This document shows, in pieces, positions 25,714-33,167 of a stretch of DNA of 64,000 nt (positions within the stretch are counted from its first letter, which is position 1; every line of letters begins with the position of its first letter). The stretch comes from Proteus penneri. Lineage in GTDB: Bacteria; Pseudomonadota; Gammaproteobacteria; Enterobacterales; Enterobacteriaceae. The notes under the pieces are model-generated. The model ran no database searches and was not told the origin of the DNA. It saw nothing but the letters and a program-made list of their open reading frames with translations. Made by a program: the position numbers and the translations under genes. The stretch lies in contig NZ_PHFJ01000001.1 in the NCBI RefSeq assembly GCF_003144535.1, positions 1 through 64,000 on the forward strand, in the 5' to 3' direction.

Positions 25714-25917
25714 ATGAGCATAATTTTTCACAAAAATAGAAACTGGCTACAAACTCCACAGATTACAGCTCATGGACTGCTAATGGATAGCAAGCGCAGA
25801 TCCATTTCAATGCCTGAGGAAAAACACCTTGCTCGTAAAATTCGCAGTTGTTATCCAAGAGGTAAAACATACAACAACTTAGAGCGAATTGAATATTTCA
25901 GTAAGCGAGGTTATTAG
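25714..25917 (+). CDS. Small basic phage protein
   Basis: A 67-residue basic protein (MSIIFHKNRNWLQTPQITAH, SMPEEKHLARKIRSCYPRGK). Tightly packed between two small genes. No family recognised. Confidence 0.5.
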   Translation: MSIIFHKNRNWLQTPQITAHGLLMDSKRRSISMPEEKHLARKIRSCYPRGKTYNNLERIEYFSKRGY

Positions 25918-26163
25918 ATGAAATGGCATCAAAAAATACTTGTCAGGGTATTTAGTAGCAACATTCTTACATTTCTATTTCAATTCATTGCTTGGGGTTC
26001 GTTATCGGTTTTAATCATGGTTAATAGGTTAGGCGAGTTTAATCTTCATGCTTATCTAGGTTCATTACCAATAGTGGTTATTCAGGCGTTAGTGATGACC
26101 TATCTATTCAGGTGGTTGTTTAAATTTTGTATGAAAAATATTGATATCAAAGGAGGCATCTAA
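25918..26163 (+). CDS. Small two-pass membrane protein
   Basis: An 81-residue protein with two membrane segments (about residues 16-36 and 48-70) and a short basic end. It directly follows the previous stop and overlaps the next start by one base. No family recognised. Confidence 0.5.
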   Translation: MKWHQKILVRVFSSNILTFLFQFIAWGSLSVLIMVNRLGEFNLHAYLGSLPIVVIQALVMTYLFRWLFKFCMKNIDIKGGI

Positions 26164-26375
26164 TGCAGGGAACTGATTGGGTTAAGGTGAGTGAGAGATT
26201 GCCTAACGATTACGAAGTAGTTTTGACTAAAAACAATGGTGCAAATGCTAGAGCAGTATTTATCTACGACGAGCAGAAAACGCCAACATTTATTCACTTT
26301 AGTCGAAACGGGAAAAGTAGAATATTGAGCAATGTAACTGAGTGGTGCTCACCACCAATGCCAGAGGATGAATGA
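26163..26375 (+). CDS. DUF551-like phage protein
   Basis: A 70-residue protein starting with GTDWVKVSERLPNDYEVVL and ending TEWCSPPMPEDE, the two ends that define DUF551 proteins of lambdoid phages (W-x-x-V-x-E-R-L-P and W-x-P-x-P). Function unknown. Confidence 0.7.
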   Translation: MQGTDWVKVSERLPNDYEVVLTKNNGANARAVFIYDEQKTPTFIHFSRNGKSRILSNVTEWCSPPMPEDE

Positions 26376-26602
26376 TGGAATCACCACTTGCAAGAATGAT
26401 TAAGCAACAGGTGTTCGACACTAACGTTGCTCGTTTAGTTAAGCTCAATGATGAGCAATGGGATTTCATACTTAATGACCAAGACAGTGATGGAGCTTGG
26501 GCAGGAGGTCATTTTTTCGGTCACGATTATGACGAGTGGGAGATTTTAGTTGCCCACAATATCAAATATGTGAAAACAGGATTACGGGAGCCGTTAATAT
26601 AG
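26372..26602 (+). CDS. Phage protein of unknown function
   Basis: A 76-residue acidic protein (DEQWDFILNDQDSDGAWAGG, HDYDEWEILVAHNIKYV). Two ATG codons in tandem at 26372 and 26375 are both possible starts, the first overlapping the previous stop. No family recognised. Confidence 0.5.
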   Translation: MMESPLARMIKQQVFDTNVARLVKLNDEQWDFILNDQDSDGAWAGGHFFGHDYDEWEILVAHNIKYVKTGLREPLI

Positions 26603-26611
26603 GAGGTTAAC

Positions 26612-27055
26612 TTGGAAGCAGATTTTCTCTTCCACGAATCAACCAAAAATACCGCATGGCAACACCTCAAAGAGGTTCTAGCAACAAACCAACCACACCG
26701 AATCATCATCAAGCCTTGGAAAAATAAGCGCTCATTATCTCAGAATGCAACTTTTCATTTGTGGTGTTCAGAGATAAGCAAATACCTATGTAAGAACAAC
26801 GCCAATTACACACCAGAAACCGTTAAGGAAATACTTAAGCATACATTCCTAGGTTACGAGGTGGTCGATATGGTTGACGTTACTACACAACTTACAGAGC
26901 GCGTAAGGACACTTCGGAAAACATCAAAACTTGATACAGGTGAAATGTTCCGCTTCATGGAGCAGGTTGAACGCTGGGCGGTAGGTATAAATTGTTTCGT
27001 GACGATACCTGATAACAGTGAATATATGAAATTGAAAAGGAAACAAGACGAATGA
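26612..27055 (+). CDS. ninB: NinB recombination protein
   Basis: A 147-residue NinB/Orf-family protein, a single-strand DNA binding mediator of phage recombination. Landmarks: RIIIKPWKNKRSLSQNATFH at the N-terminus and SKLDTGEMFRFMEQVERWA in the second half. The start is TTG 26612 with AGGAGG at ideal spacing. It overlaps the following small gene by four bases. Confidence 0.85.
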   Translation: MEADFLFHESTKNTAWQHLKEVLATNQPHRIIIKPWKNKRSLSQNATFHLWCSEISKYLCKNNANYTPETVKEILKHTFLGYEVVDMVDVTTQLTERVRTLRKTSKLDTGEMFRFMEQVERWAVGINCFVTIPDNSEYMKLKRKQDE

Positions 27056-27174
27056 CGCCAGAAGAAAAGTTAAAGCAGTATGACGAGAAATTAGAAGAGG
27101 CTCAGAAGTTGGTTCGATTTATCGAAGAAAGTCGCCGTGAGCACATTAACCGCAACAACTTAAACAGGAAGTGA
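27052..27174 (+). CDS. Very small helical phage protein
   Basis: A 40-residue charged peptide (MTPEEKLKQYDEKLEEAQKL...) forming a probable single helix. It overlaps ninB by four bases and carries AGGAAG for the next gene. It may be mainly a translational linker. No family recognised. Confidence 0.45.
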   Translation: MTPEEKLKQYDEKLEEAQKLVRFIEESRREHINRNNLNRK

Positions 27175-27176
27175 TC

Positions 27177-27608
27177 ATGACTGAAGAACAATACAGGACT
27201 TATGCGCGAGTGATAGTGGTTGGTCGTGAGTTTATCTCATTTAATCACAACACTATTTCAGCGGTAACAGGTTTAACACCCGCAAGAACAGGAACCATTT
27301 TAAGAAAGTTACTTGCATTTAAGTGTGTAGAGCATGTTGAAACAAAGAGCCGTAAACGCACTCGCCCAATCAATAACTATGCAGTAACAGACGATGCAAT
27401 TACTCGATTGAGAAGTCAGTTTGAAAAAGAACGGCTGGCTAATCTCCCTCTCTTCCCAAAAGCAAAAAAAGTTGAAGCAAAGAAGCCTAGAAAAGTGCTG
27501 GATGATTTCATGTGTGGATTGTCATTTGTCGATAAGGCAAACACGGCAGGCATGGGTAATCCGATGTTGATGAAGTTTGATTCATTATTGAGCGGGGTGA
27601 GAGCGTGA
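27177..27608 (+). CDS. Winged-helix phage protein of unknown function
   Basis: A 143-residue protein with an N-terminal helix-turn-helix-like region (NTISAVTGLTPARTGTILRK) and a wing (VEHVETKSRKRTRPINNYAV), followed by a basic tail (KKVEAKKPRKV). DNA binding is likely; the target is unknown. ATG 27177 is chosen over GTG 27171. Confidence 0.5.
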   Translation: MTEEQYRTYARVIVVGREFISFNHNTISAVTGLTPARTGTILRKLLAFKCVEHVETKSRKRTRPINNYAVTDDAITRLRSQFEKERLANLPLFPKAKKVEAKKPRKVLDDFMCGLSFVDKANTAGMGNPMLMKFDSLLSGVRA

Positions 27609-27892
27609 AAACAAAGTCAACAAAAATGGAGTTGGTCAAGTTTGAAAGAAACGAAAGCCTATTTCTCAAGGAGTATAACGTTACTCACAATAACGAGACT
27701 ACAAAGCTAGAGCAGAAAATATCTATTGCCAGAGATAACTTTGGAAAGTTTGAGGTAGATATTGAAATGGATGGATTCCCTCGTATTAGTGATGAAACCG
27801 AAGCATTGCTCAAATACGGAGAGTGGCTAGAGCGACTAGGTATTGCCATTAAACGTGAAGCTAAACGTGCGGTAAAGCGAGGCGTTCAATGA
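27605..27892 (+). CDS. Phage protein of unknown function
   Basis: A 95-residue charged protein (VDIEMDGFPRISDETEALLK, then LGIAIKREAKRAVKRG). The start is GTG overlapping the preceding stop by four bases. No family recognised. Confidence 0.5.
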   Translation: MKTKSTKMELVKFERNESLFLKEYNVTHNNETTKLEQKISIARDNFGKFEVDIEMDGFPRISDETEALLKYGEWLERLGIAIKREAKRAVKRGVQ

Positions 27893-28038
27893 ACTGCTAA
27901 TCATGTAATAGACAGCTAACAGATGAAGAAATTTACGTGTGTAGCAAGTGTGCTGATGAATACGCTCATTTGGAAGTGATGGATAAAATCAAAGGAGAGG
28001 GAGATGTCGAACTTACGCAAAGAAGCTCGAGGTCGTGA
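27889..28038 (+). pseudogene. Small zinc-ribbon gene with an in-frame stop at codon 4
   Basis: From ATG 27889 (overlapping the previous stop as ATGA) the frame reads M-N-C, TAA (27898-27900), S-C-N-R-Q-L and then stays open for 45 codons with CSKC. Without the stop it would be a 48-residue protein with two CxxC knuckles, a zinc ribbon like several Nin proteins. The stop falls between the cysteines of the first knuckle, so the gene appears inactivated by one substitution. Confidence 0.5.
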
Positions 28039-28294
28039 ATGCCAAATTAGAATGCCGGGAGTATGTAATGGTAATTCTGAAACTGTCGTCTTAGCTCATT
28101 ATCGAATGTCTGGTATTTGCGGTACCGGAATAAAGCCTAATGATATTTTTGGTGCTTGGGCGTGTAGTGCTTGTCATGATGAATCAGATAGACGCACTAA
28201 CTACGTCGATGCTGAATACGCAAAGCAATGTCACTTAGAAGGCGTTATTCGTACTCAGGATATTCTCATCAAGGAGGGTAAGATTAAGGTATGA
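28004..28294 (+). CDS. DUF1364 (YbcO-like) putative HNH-type nuclease
   Basis: A 96-residue protein matching DUF1364: NLRKEARGRECQIRMPGVCN, VLAHYRMSGICGTGIKP and WACSACHDESDRRT. Two CxxC-like pairs and conserved histidines suggest a metal-bound HNH-like fold, as proposed for YbcO of the DLP12 prophage. It comes just before rusA, a common order in lambdoid nin regions, so it is probably involved in DNA recombination. It overlaps rusA by four bases. Confidence 0.8.
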   Translation: MSNLRKEARGRECQIRMPGVCNGNSETVVLAHYRMSGICGTGIKPNDIFGAWACSACHDESDRRTNYVDAEYAKQCHLEGVIRTQDILIKEGKIKV

Positions 28295-28656
28295 ACGAGT
28301 ATCACTTAAAACTGCCGTGGCCACCAAGCAATAATACCTATTGGAGGCATTGTAGAGGACGGCATTATATCTCATCCAAAGGCACCGGCTACCGAAAGCA
28401 AGTAACAGATTACATCAAGCAACATAACCTAGACGTCAAAACCACTTCCCGCATCAAAATAGTCATCACAGCAAATCCCCCAGATAAACGACAAAGAGAC
28501 CTCGATAACTTGCCTAAAGCGGTTTTCGATTCGTTAACTCACGCCGAATTTTGGGTAGATGATAGCCAGATTGATGATATGCGGATCCGTCGAGGTGAAA
28601 AGGTTGCTCATGGCTCATTAGATATCACGATATGGGAGATAGATGATGTTCACTGA
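28291..28656 (+). CDS. rusA: RusA Holliday junction resolvase
   Basis: A 121-residue RusA endonuclease. LPWPPSNNTYWRH is the family start. The three catalytic aspartates are at Asp70, Asp72 (RQRDLDNLPKAVFD) and Asp91 (FWVDDSQI), the same numbers as in E. coli RusA. It resolves recombination intermediates before packaging. It overlaps its neighbours at both ends. Confidence 0.92.
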   Translation: MNEYHLKLPWPPSNNTYWRHCRGRHYISSKGTGYRKQVTDYIKQHNLDVKTTSRIKIVITANPPDKRQRDLDNLPKAVFDSLTHAEFWVDDSQIDDMRIRRGEKVAHGSLDITIWEIDDVH

Positions 28657-28837
28657 CTTAATCGCAGCTATTGAAGAAGCCAGATATTTAAAATCCAAAT
28701 CAGGCGGTCGGGTTAACTTCTGTGTAATCCAGATTGCTGAATGCATGGAAGTATTATGCGGGCTGATGGATGGTGTCAGAGTCCTATATACAACTGCGAA
28801 TGATGATTATCACACAGTATTACCGGAGGCGAGATGA
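28643..28837 (+). CDS. Small phage protein between rusA and Q
   Basis: A 64-residue protein (FTDLIAAIEEARYLKSKSGG). Two tandem ATGs at 28643 and 28646 can start it. It overlaps rusA by 14 bases and the Q-like gene by four. No family recognised. Confidence 0.5.
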   Translation: MMFTDLIAAIEEARYLKSKSGGRVNFCVIQIAECMEVLCGLMDGVRVLYTTANDDYHTVLPEAR

Positions 28838-29448
28838 GGGAATGTGATCCGTTCAATCTACTGTCTCTTTACTCAAGCAAAAATGAGCTAAGACGAGTTT
28901 GGGGTTCTAATCGAAAAAACGCATTAGACAGTAAGCGAGTCTGGGTTCGCTACATGTTAATGACGTGGGGAAAGGAATATGGTGGCAATGATTATCCAGA
29001 ATCAGGATCAGGTAGCGTCATTGGACGATTAATGATTAGGACGGAATGGAGCGAAACTGAGGGTGAAAGAATAATCAAGGTGGTTAATGATTTACATAAA
29101 ATGGGTTATCAAGGAGAGGAATTATTCAAAAAGTCACATGAGATATTAAATCCTAAAAATAAAATAAGCGACCTCATTGCTCTCGCCAAAGAATCAGATG
29201 ATGCCGCTTTTGTGGAAAATGTAATAACGAAAACATTTGCTAAAAACAATCCGATTCGTCATGTAGCTATTAAACGATATTGTGATCGCAAATACCCGCA
29301 AAAGATGGCTCGTGAATTGAGTTATCAAACAAAAATCAGCATACAGCAAGCAGTTAGAAGAATTGGTTGGGCTGAAAGTATTCTTGAAGAGGAGATGTTT
29401 TACGCAATGAAGCATGAATTAGAAAGGGAATTATGTCTAATTTCATAA
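28834..29448 (+). CDS. Q: Probable late antiterminator Q (DUF1133-like)
   Basis: A 204-residue protein resembling DUF1133: RVWVRYMLMTWGKEYGGNDY, then GRLMIRTEWSE and VVNDLHKMGYQGEEL, with a C-terminal HTH-like stretch (QKMARELSYQTKISIQQAVR). Its place as the last early gene, directly before a promoter with a leader terminator and the lysis genes, is that of Q. It should let polymerase pass terminators of the late operon. Family assignment is from memory, so moderate. Confidence 0.7.
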   Translation: MRECDPFNLLSLYSSKNELRRVWGSNRKNALDSKRVWVRYMLMTWGKEYGGNDYPESGSGSVIGRLMIRTEWSETEGERIIKVVNDLHKMGYQGEELFKKSHEILNPKNKISDLIALAKESDDAAFVENVITKTFAKNNPIRHVAIKRYCDRKYPQKMARELSYQTKISIQQAVRRIGWAESILEEEMFYAMKHELERELCLIS

Positions 29449-29464
29449 ATATTTAAAATATATA

Positions 29465-29492
29465 TTGCAAATGCGAATTTTATATGTATAGT
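29465..29492 (+). promoter_or_regulatory. Late promoter pR'
   Basis: TTGCAA (29465-29470), a 16-bp spacer and TATAGT (29487-29492), immediately downstream of the Q-like gene. A strong terminator follows about 95 bp later, as in lambda pR'-tR'. It should be constitutive, with productive late transcription only when Q is present. Confidence 0.65.
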
Positions 29493-29586
29493 TTGTGATA
29501 TGCTCGGGCAGTAAAACAAAGAGCAGATATATTAAAGAGGGTAAGAAATTACCTGCTGATTACGGGCTGAAAAGTTCCGATCCAAG

Positions 29587-29609
29587 ACCTCGCTTCGGCG
29601 GGGTTTTTT
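29587..29609 (+). terminator. Leader terminator tR'
   Basis: CCTCGC-TTCG-GCGGGG followed by six Ts, a textbook intrinsic terminator with a stable tetraloop, between pR' and the lysis genes. Antitermination by Q would be required to pass it. Confidence 0.88.
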
Positions 29610-29768
29610 GTTATCTAATCTGGTGTAATTCCACCATTTTAATTCCCCCGAATTCGAGGGAATAAGTTTCTGATATTTATCCAGAGTGCTTATTTGCATT
29701 GTGGTAATCCAACTCTCCGGAATTTCCGGATAGTTCACATGTTCGGTTATTCCGAACAACTCATTCAG

Positions 29769-29792
29769 AAGATCGCTTAGGCGGTCTTTTTT
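29769..29792 (+). terminator. Second leader terminator
   Basis: AGATCGC-TTAG-GCGGTCT followed by six Ts. It lies 180 bp after tR' and still upstream of the holin. Between the two terminators are the small palindromes CCGGAAATTCCGG-like (about 29717) and GTTCGG...CCGAAC (about 29742). Confidence 0.75.
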
Positions 29793-29892
29793 CGTATATG
29801 CCGACCACAGAACAATTACCCTCGTTATCACGTTCACACAAGAGCTGTGAGTCGGCGTTCTATTAACTAATTCCTCCAAATAGGGGGTGAGT

Positions 29893-30210
29893 ATGAATCA
29901 TATGAAAGAAACCCCTGAGTTTTGGGATCAAGTATTCCAAGTTATCGCCTCTCATAAGGAGCAAGGAATTAGCGCGTCACTAGCAACTGGCATGGCAATT
30001 CTGCGTGGTAAGTACAACGGCGGTGGCTGGAAGAAAACGTTATTTGATGGTGCTATGTGTGCGTTGTTTGCATGGTTTGTAAAAGACCTCTTGACGCTAC
30101 TTGGCCTTAATCATGAATTGGCATATCTGGCTAGTGTATTCATTGGGTATGTCGGTGTAGATGGATTAAGTAAACTCATTAAGGGTAAGGCAGGGCTGAA
30201 AAGTGAGTAA
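29893..30210 (+). CDS. Holin (lambda-type family)
   Basis: A 105-residue protein. SHKEQGISASLATGMAILRG and KYNGGGWKKTLFDGAMCALF followed by ELAYLASVFIGYVGVDGLSKL are family landmarks, with about three membrane segments. It should form holes in the inner membrane at a set time. In-frame GTG 29887, ATG 29893 and ATG 29902 could give long and short forms, as in lambda S. It overlaps the endolysin start by eight bases. Confidence 0.88.
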   Translation: MNHMKETPEFWDQVFQVIASHKEQGISASLATGMAILRGKYNGGGWKKTLFDGAMCALFAWFVKDLLTLLGLNHELAYLASVFIGYVGVDGLSKLIKGKAGLKSE

Positions 30211-30595
30211 GTTTAGATTAAGCAGACGTAGTGAAGAAAACCTCCGTGGCGTTCATCCTGATTTAGTTAAGGTGGTACATCGAGCATTAGAAATTACCGA
30301 TATTGATTTTATGGTGATTGAAGGTAAGCGCAACGAAGCCAGACAGCGACAATTAGTTGCAAGTGGCAAAGGCCAAACGATGAATAGTCGTCACTTAACT
30401 GGCCACGCTGTTGATTGTGCTCCACTAGTAAATAATCAGATCCCTTGGAATGATTGGTCATACTTTAAAAAAGTAGCTGATGCCATGATGCAAGCGGCGA
30501 AAGAGTTCGGCGTCGATGTCGAATGGGGCGGTAACTGGAAAACATTTAAAGATGGCCCTCACTTCCAATTAACCCATAAGACATATCCAGCATGA
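30203..30595 (+). CDS. Endolysin, M15-type L,D-endopeptidase
   Basis: A 130-residue peptidoglycan hydrolase. Zinc ligands are expected at His64/His68 and Asp71 in SRHLTGHAVDCAP and at the histidine of GPHFQL. It should cut the L-Ala-D-Glu bond of peptidoglycan stems. No signal peptide, so it depends on the holin. The start is GTG 30203 inside the holin gene. Confidence 0.9.
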   Translation: MSKFRLSRRSEENLRGVHPDLVKVVHRALEITDIDFMVIEGKRNEARQRQLVASGKGQTMNSRHLTGHAVDCAPLVNNQIPWNDWSYFKKVADAMMQAAKEFGVDVEWGGNWKTFKDGPHFQLTHKTYPA

Positions 30596-30972
30596 GTAAA
30601 TTAAAACCTTGGTTTCCAGTAATTTTGTGGGGAGCGATGTTGTTATTCTCAATGCTATCTATGAAAGAAGTTATTGAGCTGAGTAAAGAAAATAAATCAC
30701 TCACTAAGCAAATCTCACGCCAAAACTCAATCACAGAAAACGCCAACCGAACATTCAGGATTATCAACAATGTCTCATCACTTAATAGCGAAGAGCGGAA
30801 TAGGTCAGCCGTGGATTCTGAAAAAGTTAAAACGGTTATCAAAACTGTTCTTGTCAATAATGATTGCGCCAATACTACTATTCCTAGTGACGCTCTTATC
30901 AGGATGCACGACTATTCAGAAAGAATACGTGCCAGTGGAACATATAGCGATACCGGCACACCTAACCGCTGA
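30592..30972 (+). CDS. Rz-like i-spanin
   Basis: A 126-residue protein with one N-terminal membrane anchor (WFPVILWGAMLLFSMLSM) and a long helical periplasmic part (EVIELSKENKSLTKQISRQN), as in Rz/DUF2570 proteins. It should pair with the lipoprotein encoded in the +1 frame within it to fuse inner and outer membranes at lysis. It overlaps the endolysin stop by four bases. Confidence 0.8.
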   Translation: MSKLKPWFPVILWGAMLLFSMLSMKEVIELSKENKSLTKQISRQNSITENANRTFRIINNVSSLNSEERNRSAVDSEKVKTVIKTVLVNNDCANTTIPSDALIRMHDYSERIRASGTYSDTGTPNR

Positions 30973-31123
30973 TTGTCTACTGCCATACATACCCGAAAAA
31001 ATGACATGGGGAGAATCGTTAATGTTAAACATCTCCCTGTTATCGGTTATTGAGCAATGTAATTCAGACAAGAAGGCGATTCGAGATATTGAATCGGCTA
31101 GAAGCAATTTAAATTTACATTAA
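30860..31123 (+). CDS. Rz1-like o-spanin lipoprotein (overlapping Rz)
   Basis: An 87-residue frame overlapping the Rz-like gene out of frame. It has a short signal peptide with lipobox (MIAPILLFLVTLLSGC), so the Cys at residue 16 should be lipidated and sent to the outer membrane. ATG 30860 is one option; the frame is open further upstream, where more basic residues would improve the signal peptide. The nested arrangement is typical of Rz/Rz1 pairs. Confidence 0.75.
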   Translation: MIAPILLFLVTLLSGCTTIQKEYVPVEHIAIPAHLTADCLLPYIPEKMTWGESLMLNISLLSVIEQCNSDKKAIRDIESARSNLNLH

Positions 31124-31135
31124 TGGAGTGTTTAA

Positions 31136-31429
31136 ATGAGTAAGGCAACACAGTCAAAAAATAGCAGTGAATTGTGGAATTGGTTTGGATTGTCTTATGC
31201 ATCATTTCTAGTCATGCCAAGAGTTCTCATGCATGAAATGCCTACTGAATGGCAAGATAAAATGGCGGCTTTATTGTATGAATATGATGAAACATTCGAC
31301 ACGTCATCTGTTTGCCATTCAGTAGTAGTGAGTGCAAAAGACAAAAATAATAGGTTTATGAAGATGCCAGGTTACATCCTGAATTATCGTCGGCCAGATC
31401 ATGAAGAGATTGATAAACTCAAAATTTAG
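31136..31429 (+). CDS. Phage protein of unknown function after the lysis genes
   Basis: A 97-residue protein rich in aromatic residues (WNWFGLSYASFLVMPRVLMH) that ends with NYRRPDHEEIDKLKI. GGAG precedes ATG 31136. It ends before a terminator. No family recognised. Confidence 0.55.
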   Translation: MSKATQSKNSSELWNWFGLSYASFLVMPRVLMHEMPTEWQDKMAALLYEYDETFDTSSVCHSVVVSAKDKNNRFMKMPGYILNYRRPDHEEIDKLKI

Positions 31430-31466
31430 CCAACAAGAAAGCAATACGGGAAATTGAACAACAACG

Positions 31467-31494
31467 AGCCTCTAAGTAATTAGGGGCTTTTTTT
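31467..31494 (+). terminator. Terminator
   Basis: AGCCTCTAA pairs with TTAGGGGCT (one G-T pair), followed by seven Ts. It is one of several late-region hairpins that Q-modified polymerase would pass. Confidence 0.75.
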
Positions 31495-31519
31495 ATACCA
31501 ACAGAAACAGGAAGAAAAT

Positions 31520-31912
31520 ATGTTTACTTTAAAAACTATTGTTAACGGTGATGTAAGCCTCAGAAGCGAAAGTAGTCTATCAATAATTAAACTAGGTAGC
31601 CCTCGATTCATTGAGTTACTTGATAAGTTTAAAAATTGGTCAAACCCTGATTACGCTATTGAGACTCCAGCGGTTTACGAAGATGCTGAGTGTACAAAAG
31701 CGATACAGGAAGAAGAGCTAATTGTTAGCGAAAAGAGCATTGATCACGTTGATGTGCAGAAAGACTGCATTGCAATCATCGTTACAGAATGTGAGTCAAT
31801 CACTCACCCGAATATGAAAGAATTTAACGGACAGATGTTTGAATTCATTTACAAGGGTGAATCAGCTTATATAACTGACGCAAACGGACATACCGTAGAA
31901 GTAGTTCGATAG
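31520..31912 (+). CDS. Phage protein of unknown function
   Basis: A 130-residue acidic protein (GSPRFIELLDKFKNWSNPDY, FIYKGESAYITDANGHTVEV). GGAAGAAA precedes the start. It is bracketed by terminators at 31467 and 31922, so it may be a separate cassette. No family recognised. Confidence 0.55.
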   Translation: MFTLKTIVNGDVSLRSESSLSIIKLGSPRFIELLDKFKNWSNPDYAIETPAVYEDAECTKAIQEEELIVSEKSIDHVDVQKDCIAIIVTECESITHPNMKEFNGQMFEFIYKGESAYITDANGHTVEVVR

Positions 31913-31921
31913 AAAACAATC

Positions 31922-31944
31922 GCCTCGTAATAGCGGGGCTTTTT
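31922..31944 (+). terminator. Terminator
   Basis: GCCTCG-TAATAG-CGGGGC followed by five Ts, ten bases beyond the stop of the 31520-31912 gene. Confidence 0.8.
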
Positions 31945-31958
31945 AATGGAGAAATATC

Positions 31959-32030
31959 ATGGCAGCAGAAGGTTCAGATAATCCAGTTAAATTCCGTGAA
32001 GAACTGGATAAAAGCATTCCAAAAGAATAA
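31959..32030 (+). CDS. Possible 23-residue peptide
   Basis: ATG 31959 with TGGAGA upstream opens 23 codons, MAAEGSDNPVKFREELDKS.... It then stops before an inverted repeat (GCCCAGT/ACTGGGC, 32036-32056). It could be a remnant of a longer gene or a leader peptide. Weakly supported. Confidence 0.25.
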   Translation: MAAEGSDNPVKFREELDKSIPKE

Positions 32031-32282
32031 AAAAAGCCCAGTATGGGAAACTGGGCAATACTAGCAAGATATCAATTAAAGTATAGCGATAGCTACTTAG
32101 TATAGCTTAAGTAAGTATATATACCAGCTTGGTTAGATAAATCGTTTATCCATTAAGGAGAGTGATCCCTATCTTGACTGCTAGGAACAGACTAGAAGCG
32201 ACCTGATTAACGTAGTGATACGTGATGATGGTTGCAACTCTACGCATTTCACCTGTGCATAGCACGCACATAAAAACACCAA

Positions 32283-32363
32283 GAGCCTACAGAAAGTGAG
32301 CCTGAGAACTGCCGTTATAGCTGGCAAGCTCTCTTGGGGCGGCTTTTCTGTGCTAATAGGCTC
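32283..32363 (+). ncRNA. Structured leader upstream of the KilA-N gene (C4-like?)
   Basis: A closing stem pairs GAGCCTA (32283-32289) with TAGGCTC (32357-32363) and CAGAAA with TTTCTG (32345-32350). An inner hairpin uses GAGA/TCTC and GCC/GGC (32304-32333). It ends about 20 bases before ATG 32385. Phages P1, P7 and P22 control antirepressor genes by the C4 antisense RNA just upstream, so a similar element is plausible. No gene fits 32031-32384. Confidence 0.4.
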
Positions 32364-32384
32364 CCTTTCTATAGGAAATATGCA

Positions 32385-33167
32385 ATGATTAAAATCGTAC
32401 CCATGAAGTATGACGAAACTCTGATCCCGTTTAATGGCGATTGTTGGGTTAATGCTACAGCAGCAGCTAGGCACTTTGGAAAACTAACCAAAGACTGGTT
32501 AAGGGTCTCATCAACTAAAGAGTATATCTACGAGGTTGGCAAAGAGCTTGATATTGAAGCGTATAATTCTAAAGAGGAGATTTCTCCCCTTTTAGTTCGA
32601 GTAGAAAAAGGACGACATGGCGGTACTTGGATCCATCCTGAATTAGTAATTGAGTTCGCAAGATGGTTATCACCAAAATTTGCTCGCGCTTGTGACCGGC
32701 ACATTAAAAACATGTTGATGTCACAGAGTATGACATTAACTGAAGATCAAGTAATTGGGCTACTGACATACAAAGAAGCTACTGAGTGGGAAAAGCGATT
32801 TCAAGAACCCTATTATAGAGCGCTATCAAAGATGTCAGGCACTCCTTATTTCGGTCATGTTGGCGGCTGTCCATTATTGTTCGCTGGCATCACGGCTAAA
32901 TGGGTTTATGGCGTTGCATTGCCTGATTATGTCTATGAATCAGTCAAAGAAAATAAAGGCGACAGAGAAAAAATCCACCAATACCTAAAAGGTGATGCTC
33001 TACTTGCTGTAGAAAAGCAAATGGTTGCAGTGACAAACATTGCTAATAGCTCCGTCGATTATAAAGACTTTGATGCTCGATGCATGGCTGCTTTTGATGT
33101 TAAGGGGCAAATGCAAATGCTTTACCTATCAGCACAAGGGGAGCACAATGCAACAAGATTACAATGA
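32385..33167 (+). CDS. KilA-N domain protein, antirepressor-like
   Basis: A 260-residue protein with an N-terminal KilA-N DNA-binding domain (about residues 10-110: FNGDCWVNATAAARHFGKLT, then GTWIHPELVIEFARWLSPKF) and a longer C-terminal domain of unknown role. KilA-N proteins include phage antirepressors and P1 KilA. AGGAAATATGCAATG sets the start at 32385. It sits between lysis and terminase genes. The structured leader suggests post-transcriptional control. Confidence 0.78.
   Translation: MIKIVPMKYDETLIPFNGDCWVNATAAARHFGKLTKDWLRVSSTKEYIYEVGKELDIEAYNSKEEISPLLVRVEKGRHGGTWIHPELVIEFARWLSPKFARACDRHIKNMLMSQSMTLTEDQVIGLLTYKEATEWEKRFQEPYYRALSKMSGTPYFGHVGGCPLLFAGITAKWVYGVALPDYVYESVKENKGDREKIHQYLKGDALLAVEKQMVAVTNIANSSVDYKDFDARCMAAFDVKGQMQMLYLSAQGEHNATRLQ

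Noticed and set aside
29532-29879. Minus-strand 115-codon frame in the late leader
   Set aside because: It is the complement of two terminators and several hairpins of the pR' leader; no start signal.
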